64,000 nucleotides of DNA, taken from a virus. Positions within the stretch are counted from its first letter, which is position 1. The number at the start of each line of letters is the position of its first letter. This document shows positions 34,910 to 42,722 of this stretch, in pieces. The translations under genes and the position numbers were made by a program. The DNA lies in IMG/VR virus record IMGVR_UViG_3300039183_000005, positions 104,333 to 168,332 of that record, one strand, 5' to 3'. The notes under the pieces were generated by a model. It saw only the letters and a program-made list of their open reading frames with translations, did not search any database and was not told the DNA's origin.

Positions 34910-35678
34910 GAATTTTTTCTCTCGACAACCTGATAGATTGATCATGCTCCATGCATGAGCAGCAAGTCATCCCTCTTGTAAGTTGTTCTGATCGCCAATT
35001 TAATACATATTCCTTAGCTTCATACCATGAAGTCTCTGTGAAATGTTTCCACGGAAAATAACCAAACGGACACTTACACACCATTCCGTCTTCTGATATG
35101 AACATATTACCCATTGTGTTACATCTTGCCCATTTTTGTGGATCGGGGACAATATTATTATCCCACGCTCTTCCAACCGGAACAATCTCCGATACAGGAA
35201 GATTACCAGGATCAACTAATGTGACTTTTGGACAATTATTCTGCATAATTTCAAATGCTTTTGGCCACGTATGTTTGTGCCATTTGTCCGTTGATATAGC
35301 GACATCAACTTCTTTACATATTTCTGTAAGAGAGTTAATGGTTTTTATGAAATTTTTTCTGATTGTGAATATGCGAAACCATTGTCCATTTGTAACAATG
35401 CGGATATGATTTCTGTTTTTTGCCAGTACGTAAAGAATTTCTGGATAATTATGCAATATAGTTATTTCACCACCCATTATATTCGGACTAACATCATGCG
35501 GTATCTATCTATTAATATCGATACAATCATTAGTAGATATGTGGCCAACACATTTTGGGCCAGACCGGAAAGCACAGTGAATACACTTTTGATTGCATCT
35601 GTTTGTAACTCTTACTACACAGGCATTTATTGTTGTATTTGTTGTCCATATTTTTGGATATTTTTTATTGCTACTCAT
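34896..35678 (-). pseudogene. Radical SAM protein interrupted by in-frame TAG at codon 58
   Basis: The frame from the ATG at 35,678 carries the radical SAM cluster TNRCNQKCIHC at the same residues (28, 32, 35) as the downstream paralogue. Codon 58 (35,505-35,507) is TAG; the ungapped alignment puts it on Trp58 of the paralogue, a single G-to-A change from TGG. The frame then continues intact (NIMGGEITILHNYPEIL ... CNTMGNMF ... CPFGYFPW ... CCSCMEHD) for another 200 codons. It is either recently inactivated, read through, or a sequencing error. Confidence 0.8.
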
Positions 35679-35727
35679 TATTTTGTATTTTCTCCCACTG
35701 CTCTAATTCAGTAGCACTGATTGATAT

Positions 35728-35865
35728 TTAACCACAATCATTACATTCAGCTATTTTAGCATTCCTAATTAGAATTCGCTTGCCATTTAGGGTTATGCGA
35801 TGATTGTCTACCATTTTGACAATCATATTTCCAATACCGCATGATGGACACTTAAACCTTACCAT
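35728..35865 (-). CDS. Small two-CxxC zinc protein
   Basis: A 45-codon gene overlapping the end of its upstream neighbour. The product has CPSCGIG near the start and ends CNDCG, with a beta-rich middle, resembling the zinc domain of YgiT/MqsA-type proteins without their HTH part. A toxin is not seen. Confidence 0.6.
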   Translation of the reverse strand: MVRFKCPSCGIGNMIVKMVDNHRITLNGKRILIRNAKIAECNDCG

Positions 35866-36079
35866 TGGTTATCTCTTTAACAATAGTATTGAGAACATCT
35901 GCTCTGTTTTGTGCGTCTGTCTTCCTTTTGTACCAACCGCCAGTACAATTTGGTCCGGTGAACCAAGTTGTTAAATTATTCATATCTCTAACTGTGTATC
36001 CATATTTTTTAGTTTGACTTTTCCATGCCATATAATGTGGTTTTGTTGGTTTCCAATTGTCACTATGCATGTTTGTCAT
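35852..36079 (-). CDS. Hypothetical protein
   Basis: A 75-residue product with many aromatic residues and a C-terminal helix (AQNRADVLNTIVKEI). Unknown family. It overlaps genes on both sides. Confidence 0.55.
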   Translation of the reverse strand: MTNMHSDNWKPTKPHYMAWKSQTKKYGYTVRDMNNLTTWFTGPNCTGGWYKRKTDAQNRADVLNTIVKEITNGKV

Positions 36080-36242
36080 CCTTTGGTATCTTATACATCA
36101 TAGCTTTACAGACTAGCTTAAATTCCCAGTCAGATCGATAATGTCCCAGACTAATGAGAATAAATATGCCATCTATGATTTTTGCGAATGCAAAAATACA
36201 TGCATCCCAGTTAGTAGTTTGGTCTTTTTTACTAAAAATCAT
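36063..36242 (-). CDS. Small protein following the E1-like gene
   Basis: A 59-codon gene whose ATG overlaps the E1 stop (ATGA), so it is translated with the ubiquitin-like cassette. The product has a hydrophobic middle (IFAFAKIIDGIFILISLG) that could be a single membrane or buried helix, flanked by charged ends. No family recognised. Confidence 0.6.
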   Translation of the reverse strand: MIFSKKDQTTNWDACIFAFAKIIDGIFILISLGHYRSDWEFKLVCKAMMYKIPKDDKHA

Positions 36243-36892
36243 TTGGTCCCCATTTCATTGGTCAGCAAATTTACATCGATTTCTTTATCTATTTCGCATC
36301 CACGAAGCCACTTGGCGAATTGTGCTACTCTTATGCCAGCCGATACGTTTGCGCAATAAATTGTTGTTTTTGCAGTACATGACCCAGAATAAGTTTCTCT
36401 CTGTGGGAATAGCGTTGTGTTATAGTGCTCTTTAGATTCTTCGTCGTGTGCGACGAAGATTCTCATATATTCTGCACTCATTCTTCCATCGATAAATAAG
36501 TCAGCTCGATTTTTGACTGCGTTAAAAATAGATTTTCGTGTTTCAATACTGTCTACACAACAAAATAACACACCTCCGGTAAACTGGATTGACATGAATT
36601 TTTTATTTGCAGTGTTTATTTCTATCGCCGGATTAATCATGCGACAAACATCTGCCGTTGCGTCAACTTTAGCACGACCCAAATCTGCTTCGAAATATCC
36701 TTGTGCTGCCAGATTTTCTACTTTTACTATATCAAAATCAATTAATTGAATTTTGGGCACACCAATTGCCGCTAGTTGCAGTGCAACCTGACGGCCACCA
36801 GCGCCAACTCCCACCACAGTCACTTTTGTGTCTTGCAATTTTTCTGGTGGAATTAGTTCTCTCTGACGGATGTCTCTATTTTCAATATTCAC
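36239..36892 (-). CDS. E1-like ThiF-family adenylyltransferase
   Basis: The 217-residue product has the E1/ThiF Rossmann fold: nucleotide loop GVGAGG at 28-33 after a beta strand, the IDFD acidic pair at 51-54, an Arg/Asn set (KVENLAAQGY), and a candidate catalytic Cys172 in YSGSCTAKTT. It would adenylate the C-terminus of the ubiquitin-like protein encoded 3 kb upstream and form a thioester. It is compact, without the extra domains of eukaryotic E1, as in ThiF and PRTRC-type cassettes. JAB and E2-like genes precede it on the same strand. Confidence 0.87.
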   Translation of the reverse strand: MNIENRDIRQRELIPPEKLQDTKVTVVGVGAGGRQVALQLAAIGVPKIQLIDFDIVKVENLAAQGYFEADLGRAKVDATADVCRMINPAIEINTANKKFMSIQFTGGVLFCCVDSIETRKSIFNAVKNRADLFIDGRMSAEYMRIFVAHDEESKEHYNTTLFPQRETYSGSCTAKTTIYCANVSAGIRVAQFAKWLRGCEIDKEIDVNLLTNEMGTK

Positions 36893-36924
36893 GCTTATTC
36901 CTCCATCATTGCCAAATCGCGTTC

Positions 36925-37812
36925 TTATAGATTTTCTTCAGCCCAAGCAACCACCATATTCGACCATTTTTGGATTGGTTTGTTTATCGCAACAATATCA
37001 TTTCGATTTTCACCAAAAGCATCTTCAGAAAACCATCTTTTTTCTATTGGATCATAAAAATACCACAAGGCATCATTATATTCAAAAAATGCAGCATAGC
37101 CGTTATCATCCCAATGGCAATCAAAGTCTAATTCTTCCACCCGATTAAGTTCATCCTGTTGCCGAGCCAACTGTTCGTACTTTTTATTCCACCATAGCGG
37201 GTCATCATCAGGTTTGTCGTCTTGTACCAGACAGGAACGAGTAATTCCACCTTCTTTTCCTGTCATGCAGAATTTCTCAATCTGTACTTTATCTTTATAT
37301 TCATTATTCCAGGCTTCAATGTTTGAACCATTAAATGGAACATTCCAATCTACTGCAATTTTTAGTTCTTTTACCACTCCCGGTCCAACGTTAATCTTCA
37401 ATCTACAGTAGATTTCTCCACCTCTTGCAATGATGAACATTATGGCCCAATATGGATGGGAAAACGCTTTTCGGAAATTTTCTTCATCGGTTCCGCTAGG
37501 TTGAGGACAATTTCCTGGATGGGAATGTAGTAAAATATTTTGACATGTCCAGGGCGGCATTCCAATATCCATCATTCGTTCTGCGTAATCCGCCATATCT
37601 TCTGAGTCAAAATCGAATGAAGCTCCAGTACATTTTTGTTTTATCAAAATGAAATCTGTAACTAAAAGTGGGTCTTCAGTTCCGGTTACTCCATAACCAG
37701 CTACTTCAGTTGGCCCTTTATCTCTCATATAAATTAATTTTGCAAAACTGTATGGAGTAAATCGCAATGTATCTCCAAAAGTCATTTTTGGCGTCGTGAA
37801 TTTTTTACTCAT
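36925..37812 (-). CDS. JAB/JAMM-domain metalloprotease
   Basis: The ATG at 37,812 overlaps the E2-like stop (ATGA) with AAGGA upstream. The 295-residue product has the JAMM residues: Glu36 in GPTEVAGYG, then His96 and His98 in LLHSHPG, Ser106 and Asp109 (SGTD), giving the exact HxHx7SxxD spacing. It should bind zinc and cut isopeptide bonds or trim the ubiquitin-like precursor. The C-terminal 150 residues are phage-specific with a Trp/Tyr-rich WW-like part (LWYFYDPIEKRWF). Confidence 0.92.
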   Translation of the reverse strand: MSKKFTTPKMTFGDTLRFTPYSFAKLIYMRDKGPTEVAGYGVTGTEDPLLVTDFILIKQKCTGASFDFDSEDMADYAERMMDIGMPPWTCQNILLHSHPGNCPQPSGTDEENFRKAFSHPYWAIMFIIARGGEIYCRLKINVGPGVVKELKIAVDWNVPFNGSNIEAWNNEYKDKVQIEKFCMTGKEGGITRSCLVQDDKPDDDPLWWNKKYEQLARQQDELNRVEELDFDCHWDDNGYAAFFEYNDALWYFYDPIEKRWFSEDAFGENRNDIVAINKPIQKWSNMVVAWAEENL

Positions 37813-39059
37813 ACTCCTATTCCTTCTAATAGACAACCATGTTCTTCAAGACAGGATGAACACATTGGAACTCCACAGTGTTCACATGTTGTTTGACAAT
37901 CTTCGCAAATACTCTTTTGACAACTATGACATTCATCAAGACACTCTTTGCAGCAATTCTCTTCACAAAGACCGCATGTAATCATACATTTTTCACATAT
38001 AGGTTTATTGCAACAAGAACACGCCGATATACATGGATTGCAGAAATATTCCTGACAAATAGTGCATTGGCTTAGACACGACGAACAGTAATTTTTTTCG
38101 CATTCGGTACACATACTTGCACAGTTGTTGCAAAGTGCCTCTCCGCATTCATTACATTGTGTACCACATTCACTACACATCCATTGGTCACACACACAAC
38201 ACGCATCACCATTTTCTGCACAATTTTCACAGTAGTTACAGTCACACATTGCACAATAGTACCCACATTCATCTGGACACCATTCCCTACAATTTTCACA
38301 ACAGAACTCCCCTTCGTGGTCTGGTTCATACCATTTTTCTAATTTGTCATACGGTGAATCATCATTATATGTTCGTAGAATAGATTCTACAACTCTAAAA
38401 CAATCTTCGAGTCTACCCTGGCATATGGCATTTGTTATAGCTTCTTCTCCTTTCCCTTGACATAAAGATTCATCTCCAATGTGTGGATGATAATATCCTC
38501 CTAATGATTGTATTTCATTTACTGACTCTATAGTTATGTTATACGGATTCGTTAGATCAATGTGTACCCAAAAGTGCCCAAGGTCTACTTCTTCATTTTC
38601 ATCTTCGAGCACAACATCCTCGATAAGTACCGATAGTTTGTTGTCGCGAAATTTAACATTTTTCCAGGCGTTGCTAATTATTCTAATTTCTTCTGTTATT
38701 TCTTTTAGCGACAATGGTGTTACTAGACCTTTTTCTGTCATGATTTTAATTATTGCCATTGCTTGGCGTGTCATTTCTATAACACTATCTCCAATGTTTG
38801 GAATCATGGTTGTCGCAATATTTTCGTATACACTTGGATTTACAATTCCCAGATGTCGGACTGATGGTTCCCATTCATTAACTTGGACACGCGGACTTGT
38901 TCCAGCAATAAATCTATCGTACCATCGTTTTATTTCTTCCAATTTGATAGCAGCATTTGTTATTGCATTACTTGCGCTCATATTGAGATTAACAGATTGT
39001 TGTTCCACCATCCATTTGTGATATTTGATAGCAGCTCTGCGTATTAGTTTTTCATTCAC
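37809..39059 (-). CDS. E2-like domain fused to a Cys-rich zinc array (E2/E3-like)
   Basis: The 416-residue product starts at GTG with AGGAAA upstream. Residues about 130-245 look like a prokaryotic E2/RWD domain: strands HFWVHIDLT, then YYHPHIGDESLC with HPH at 191-193 and candidate catalytic Cys200, and a VVESILRTYN helix. Residues 253-409 are a chain of CxxC pairs, roughly nine repeats of a 15-residue CxxCx4CxxCx3 unit, resembling serial treble-clef/RING or B-box fingers. Linking conjugase and finger array in one chain suggests a self-contained E2/E3-like ligase. Its stop couples to the JAB gene. Confidence 0.8.
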   Translation of the reverse strand: MNEKLIRRAAIKYHKWMVEQQSVNLNMSASNAITNAAIKLEEIKRWYDRFIAGTSPRVQVNEWEPSVRHLGIVNPSVYENIATTMIPNIGDSVIEMTRQAMAIIKIMTEKGLVTPLSLKEITEEIRIISNAWKNVKFRDNKLSVLIEDVVLEDENEEVDLGHFWVHIDLTNPYNITIESVNEIQSLGGYYHPHIGDESLCQGKGEEAITNAICQGRLEDCFRVVESILRTYNDDSPYDKLEKWYEPDHEGEFCCENCREWCPDECGYYCAMCDCNYCENCAENGDACCVCDQWMCSECGTQCNECGEALCNNCASMCTECEKNYCSSCLSQCTICQEYFCNPCISACSCCNKPICEKCMITCGLCEENCCKECLDECHSCQKSICEDCQTTCEHCGVPMCSSCLEEHGCLLEGIGV

Positions 39060-39195
39060 AGTAAATTTTTCCTATATTTAAAACCGATTATTTTGCCAAA
39101 TTAACAAATTTAGTATTCCGACTAAAATTCGACGAAAAATTTACCATTTGATTCTCGCCATATAATACACTTATTGTTTACGTCATATTCCTACG

Positions 39196-39219
39196 GTAAG
39201 GCTAACTAGCCTTACTTTT
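39196..39219. terminator. Perfect hairpin between E2-like and 39.2-kb genes
   Basis: GTAAGGCT-AACT-AGCCTTAC forms an eight-pair stem. TTTT follows only on the plus strand, while genes here are minus, so it is either a bidirectional element or a processing hairpin after the 39,241 gene. Confidence 0.45.
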
Positions 39220-39240
39220 GGTCAAGTCAGGTGGATTGTT

Positions 39241-39435
39241 TTATTCATCTGATCTTGCTAGACATTCAGCCAGTCCTCCGACATAATCTTCTAGGTGAAG
39301 TAACACTTCACTATATCCAAATGCGTGACCTTTTTCCCAAGCCATATACGATAGCCAGCCACGAAATTTTTTGGGAATTCGATTTAGAAGTTCGGTTTGC
39401 TTGGCCTCGAACTCTTCTTCAGTTATTCTGCTCAT
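39241..39435 (-). CDS. Hypothetical protein inside the ubiquitin-like locus
   Basis: A 64-residue helical protein (MSRITEEEFEAKQTELLNRI; EVLLHLEDYVGGLAECLARS) between the Ubl terminator and the E2-like gene. No family recognised. It could be an adaptor of the cassette or an unrelated small protein. Confidence 0.6.
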   Translation of the reverse strand: MSRITEEEFEAKQTELLNRIPKKFRGWLSYMAWEKGHAFGYSEVLLHLEDYVGGLAECLARSDE

Positions 39436-39476
39436 TGTGTTTGCCTATAATTTGATACGTGATTATTAACCAAAAG

Positions 39477-39505
39477 GGGGTGGGGGAACGTATCTCCCCC
39501 ACCCC
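39477..39505 (-). terminator. Strong intrinsic terminator after the Ubl gene
   Basis: On the minus strand GGGGTGGGGGA pairs perfectly with TCCCCCACCCC over eleven bases around a seven-base loop, and the RNA then runs into CTTTTGG. It lies 36 bases past the ubiquitin-like stop, separating that gene from the E2-JAB-E1 genes. Confidence 0.88.
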
Positions 39506-39540
39506 GTGTGGTATTAATACCGATGACCTTACACCATCTA

Positions 39541-40017
39541 TTACGAACGCTTCGTCAGCTTACTCCGAACCAACTCGGCATCTTCTTTACTAAGACCGCT
39601 AAGCAACTTGGAAACAGTCTTCGGAAGCTTATCCCTAGACATTTGTACTCTCTTTAATTTATATGCGAGAGTAAGTACATTTGGATCGGTATCGGCGGCA
39701 AGTCGCTCAGCGATAGTTACATTATCAGTGCTCATTTTGGTCCTCAGAGAAGCTATCTGCTCCTCATTTGTTCCTGGACCTTTACCCGCGTCGCCCTCGA
39801 TCTTTTTCGGCGCCAGACTTACCCTGTCACCGTCTTGAAGGACATAATCCAGATGAGCTTCGACAGTCATGCCATTTGCACGAACTCGGATTGTGAAATC
39901 ATCCAAATCGCGACCGAAAGAAACCTCAAGAAATTTTTCCAACGTCGTTCCATTGACAACGGGAATCTTGCGCGGAATACCAGAACCGTCATTTGTTACC
40001 AACATTACCTCGATCAT
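39541..40017 (-). CDS. Ubiquitin-like beta-grasp protein with helical tail
   Basis: The 158-residue product begins with a ThiS/MoaD/ubiquitin-type beta-grasp domain (about 1-75): MIEVMLVTNDGSG, a helix TTLEKFLEVSFG, and the closing YVLQDGDRVSLAPKKIEG, where DGDRV is the typical turn of this fold. The core ends near GDAGKG at 76-80, and a Lys/Leu-rich helical tail of about 75 residues follows, so a terminal Gly would appear only after cleavage, possibly by the JAB protein downstream. GGAG sits seven bases before the start. The gene is isolated by a strong terminator. Confidence 0.82.
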   Translation of the reverse strand: MIEVMLVTNDGSGIPRKIPVVNGTTLEKFLEVSFGRDLDDFTIRVRANGMTVEAHLDYVLQDGDRVSLAPKKIEGDAGKGPGTNEEQIASLRTKMSTDNVTIAERLAADTDPNVLTLAYKLKRVQMSRDKLPKTVSKLLSGLSKEDAELVRSKLTKRS

Positions 40018-40119
40018 AATTTTTCTCCAGAAAGAGGGGCAATACCCCTAGACTCTACACAACCAAAATAAAGAACAAAACATTACTCTTAAGCATATAA
40101 TTGCGAACTGTTTCACATA

Positions 40120-40398
40120 TTAGTCGTCCTCCGTTATATCATAGTAATTCATTAATTGTTTAGTACCGTCTCGAATATCTTTCAACAATTAAGAAAGCTC
40201 CAACGTATAAATTTCATCAATTTCATCAATAGCAATAAACTCATCCTTTTCGGGTTCAAAATCTATGCCGAGCGTTTCTATCACCTGCTCTTCAGTTGGA
40301 AAAATTTCTGACCAGAGCAACCATTGTGTTGATCCGTATTCGTGCTGATGATATATTGCAAAAAGCCTGTGTTTCGGACTAGGCTGCGATAATATCAT
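40120..40398 (-). pseudogene. Small gene with in-frame TAA and a duplicated tail
   Basis: A 69-codon ORF (MILSQPSPKHRLFAIYHQ) ends in TAA at 40,189-40,191, but the same frame runs on 22 codons as LLKDIRDGTKQLMNYYDITEDD, which matches the C-terminus of the 25,788-26,099 product at 12 of 22 positions. Either a nonsense mutation cut a longer gene, or recombination left a tail fragment behind a different head. Confidence 0.55.
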
Positions 40399-40619
40399 TT
40401 TTGTTCTCCTAATTTATTTTTGTATGCCATAGCTACAGCTTTCCATCCAGCTAACTGGACAACAGAGTGAGCGGCTCCAACTTCGTAGTGGTTACCAACT
40501 TCTTTAGCCCAATCTGGTACATCCCAGACTCCTGTTTCCAGTTGGATTAAGTCATTGGAAACAGTATTTGCTTCTTGTGTTGTTAACAATTTTTGTTTGA
40601 TTATTTTCTGTCCAATCAT
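40395..40619 (-). CDS. Hypothetical protein
   Basis: A 74-residue protein with a Trp-containing middle (TGVWDVPDWAKEVGNHYE) and Ala-rich helix. Unknown family. Four-base overlap with the next gene. Confidence 0.58.
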   Translation of the reverse strand: MIGQKIIKQKLLTTQEANTVSNDLIQLETGVWDVPDWAKEVGNHYEVGAAHSVVQLAGWKAVAMAYKNKLGEQK

Positions 40620-40625
40620 TGGTTG

Positions 40626-40940
40626 TTACTCCTCTTCGATTACTGAATGCTTCGAGGCACTTATGATGGCCTTTATTTCTCTATCTGTTATTTCGATTCT
40701 TTCGGATGGATCGAATTCTCCATTTTTGTGAGACATGATGCGAATTAAACCGCCAGGAACTCGCCAGAATCCTATTCTACCAAAATGGGATGGGCTATCT
40801 CTAAGTAAAACTTCAGCGTGCGGTGGTCCTGCTACTGTAGCCCATTCTAGAATTCGTTTACGACGATCTTCTCGCTGTCGATTGCCCATTGTTTTTATAA
40901 TATTAAGATATTCGTCGTTGAATTTTGATTTACTTTTCAC
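40626..40940 (-). CDS. Hypothetical protein
   Basis: The GTG at 40,940 is chosen because GGAG lies eight bases before it. The 104-residue product has a basic helix (NRQREDRRKRILEW), a Gly/Pro-rich beta part (FGRIGFWRVPGGLIRI) and an acidic end. Unknown family. Confidence 0.58.
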   Translation of the reverse strand: MKSKSKFNDEYLNIIKTMGNRQREDRRKRILEWATVAGPPHAEVLLRDSPSHFGRIGFWRVPGGLIRIMSHKNGEFDPSERIEITDREIKAIISASKHSVIEEE

Positions 40941-40982
40941 TGTTTTGTCTCCATTTACATACACATACCAAACTGGCTTATG

Positions 40983-41522
40983 TTACACGTTTGATTTGCA
41001 GTGGCATATATCCGCAACCAGAACCTCTCTCTCACGCTGTTGACCATGTTCATCCACTTCTGATGAAGAACAATAATCCGGATAAACAGCATCGGTAACC
41101 ACATCAACTTCAACTAGATCACTTGTTTCAAATAATCCAGCTACGGTATCGGAAACACATTCATTTCCGTAGAGGACACATACCAAAAGATCAAGCGACC
41201 AGGTTTGGTGTTTTTCAATACATTTAATTATTTCTGGGCCACCATCTCCAATAGATTTGGATACAGTTTCCTTATGCGTATACCCACTCAGAGCTTCAAC
41301 AATTGAAGCATTTGTCTCGCCGCAAGCAGTGAATTCAACAACTATAACAGGCCATTCATTTTGTTTGGCATGTTGTATCAATTTACAAATTGCAGGAACT
41401 ATACATTTTTCATTTCCCTGCATAAAGATGGGTTGCATGTCAATAATAACAAGTGTTCTGTCTGGCGAGTATTCGTTAAGTCGTTGGTAGGCAGAATGTC
41501 TGGCTCTTTCAATAATGTTCAC
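40983..41522 (-). CDS. Isochorismatase-like cysteine hydrolase
   Basis: A GTG start with GGGAG seven bases upstream. The 179-residue product has the family triad: Asp in LVIIDMQPIF, Lys in TVSKSIGDGG and the nucleophile Cys in VLYGNECVSDTVAG. Enzymes of this fold hydrolyse isochorismate, nicotinamide or amides; substrate is not readable. A nicotinamidase role in NAD metabolism is one possibility for a phage. Confidence 0.85.
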   Translation of the reverse strand: MNIIERARHSAYQRLNEYSPDRTLVIIDMQPIFMQGNEKCIVPAICKLIQHAKQNEWPVIVVEFTACGETNASIVEALSGYTHKETVSKSIGDGGPEIIKCIEKHQTWSLDLLVCVLYGNECVSDTVAGLFETSDLVEVDVVTDAVYPDYCSSSEVDEHGQQREREVLVADICHCKSNV

Positions 41523-41561
41523 TGTGAATCTCCCTGCTTACAACAAATTTTTCTAAATATT

Positions 41562-41969
41562 TTATACCGGCCAACAATATGGTAAGTAATCCGGTTCTGT
41601 CCAGCCAAATTGTCCGTACCAATTTGGATTTTTACGAAGAAGATTCGACCTATGAGAGGCGTGGAACGCCTCATCGCCAAGCCACTTGGGATAAGTCATT
41701 TCATACACATCTAATGGATGAATAAACATGGTATTCTTATATCCACGTTTTATCCATTCTTTAATACACGTATTCATGTAATAGGCTATTGGTCCTGGAT
41801 ATCCCATCCACATTTTGACTGCTGGATGATGCCTCCATTTGCTGTCTGGCTTTATTCCAGCTACTATTCGGAAAATTTGTAAGGCTTCTACTCTCTGCTT
41901 TCCAAGGCGGCGCCAGTCTAAGCATTGTATGCTTTTTTCAATGTTGGAATATGGTAGAAATGTTTGCAT
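41562..41969 (-). CDS. Pyrimidine dimer DNA glycosylase-like protein
   Basis: The 135-residue product starts MQTFLPYSNIEKSIQCLDWRRLGKQRVEA and continues WRHHPAVKMWMGYPGPIAYY and ASHRSNLLRKNPNWYG, matching a phage/bacterial family usually annotated as pyrimidine-dimer glycosylase (Pyr_excise relatives). T4 endonuclease V removes UV-induced dimers. I recognise the family; activity is inferred from that annotation. Confidence 0.72.
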   Translation of the reverse strand: MQTFLPYSNIEKSIQCLDWRRLGKQRVEALQIFRIVAGIKPDSKWRHHPAVKMWMGYPGPIAYYMNTCIKEWIKRGYKNTMFIHPLDVYEMTYPKWLGDEAFHASHRSNLLRKNPNWYGQFGWTEPDYLPYCWPV

Positions 41970-41972
41970 GTT

Positions 41973-42212
41973 TTATTCCATTAAGTTTTCATACAAAATA
42001 TTTTCTACAGACAGTATTTTACAAAGTGTTATACTTATAAAATCTTGTTCTCTTAAATACGATTTCATTTTATCTATTGCTTTTTCTGCTTCTTCTCGTG
42101 TGTTAAAAATTCCAATGTTAGCGATGGTGCTTACGAACTCGTTTTCTTCAGCTATTTTGCTGCGACTTTGTATTCCCTCGCAAAGCACAAGAAATTTCTT
42201 TTGATGAATCAT
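41973..42212 (-). CDS. Hypothetical protein
   Basis: A 79-residue alpha/beta protein: strand (KKFLVLCEG), helix (TREEAEKAIDKMKSYL), then a second strand. The beta-alpha-beta outline suggests a small ferredoxin-like domain. Unknown family. Confidence 0.55.
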   Translation of the reverse strand: MIHQKKFLVLCEGIQSRSKIAEENEFVSTIANIGIFNTREEAEKAIDKMKSYLREQDFISITLCKILSVENILYENLME

Positions 42213-42276
42213 GACTTTTTTCTACCAATAGAAATAAAGTTATATTCTTAATGGGGCCGCATAAATTATTTTAACA

Positions 42277-42477
42277 TTATTTTTGTTCCCAATTTATTTC
42301 TTCTAACAAAGAATTTAAAAATTCTAATGCATTTAGTGTGATTTCATCATCGACTAACCATGTATCAAGACTATTATTATTACAGTCTGTAGCCGTTTGT
42401 GAATTCAAAAATTTTTGGATATCGTTTAATAACTGACATAATGATGGTGTTAATTCTATGTGTTGTTTATTGCCCAT
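42277..42477 (-). CDS. Hypothetical acidic protein
   Basis: A 66-residue helical, Leu- and Asn-rich acidic protein (LTPSLCQLLNDIQKFLNSQ). Unknown family. Confidence 0.52.
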   Translation of the reverse strand: MGNKQHIELTPSLCQLLNDIQKFLNSQTATDCNNNSLDTWLVDDEITLNALEFLNSLLEEINWEQK

Positions 42478-42496
42478 TTGTGTTACCTTGAATTAT

Positions 42497-42721
42497 TTAT
42501 TTGAATCGCTTTATTAATTCTTCATCAGTATCAGCCACTCTCATTCCACATTTACTACATACATATCCATCAAATTTACCGTATTTGTGTTCTAAGCCGC
42601 CTAGAACTATGTTGTTGCCTACGTGTGCCACTGAATGTAGAACTGTAACATTAATCATTTTTGAGCATAGGGTACCAGTTCGTCCGCATTTTGCACATTG
42701 CCATGTTTTTGGATCAAACAT
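42497..42721 (-). CDS. Small zinc-ribbon protein
   Basis: GGAGG before the ATG at 42,721 fixes the start. The 74-residue product has CAKCGRTG and CSKCGMR separated by a His/Gly-rich beta part, giving a four-Cys zinc ribbon. Unknown role. Confidence 0.68.
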   Translation of the reverse strand: MFDPKTWQCAKCGRTGTLCSKMINVTVLHSVAHVGNNIVLGGLEHKYGKFDGYVCSKCGMRVADTDEELIKRFK

Positions 42722-42722
42722 T

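Noticed and set aside
38072-38329. Minus and plus ORFs within the E2-like Cys array
   Set aside because: They are frame-shifted readings of the TGT/TGC-rich repeat and have no SD.
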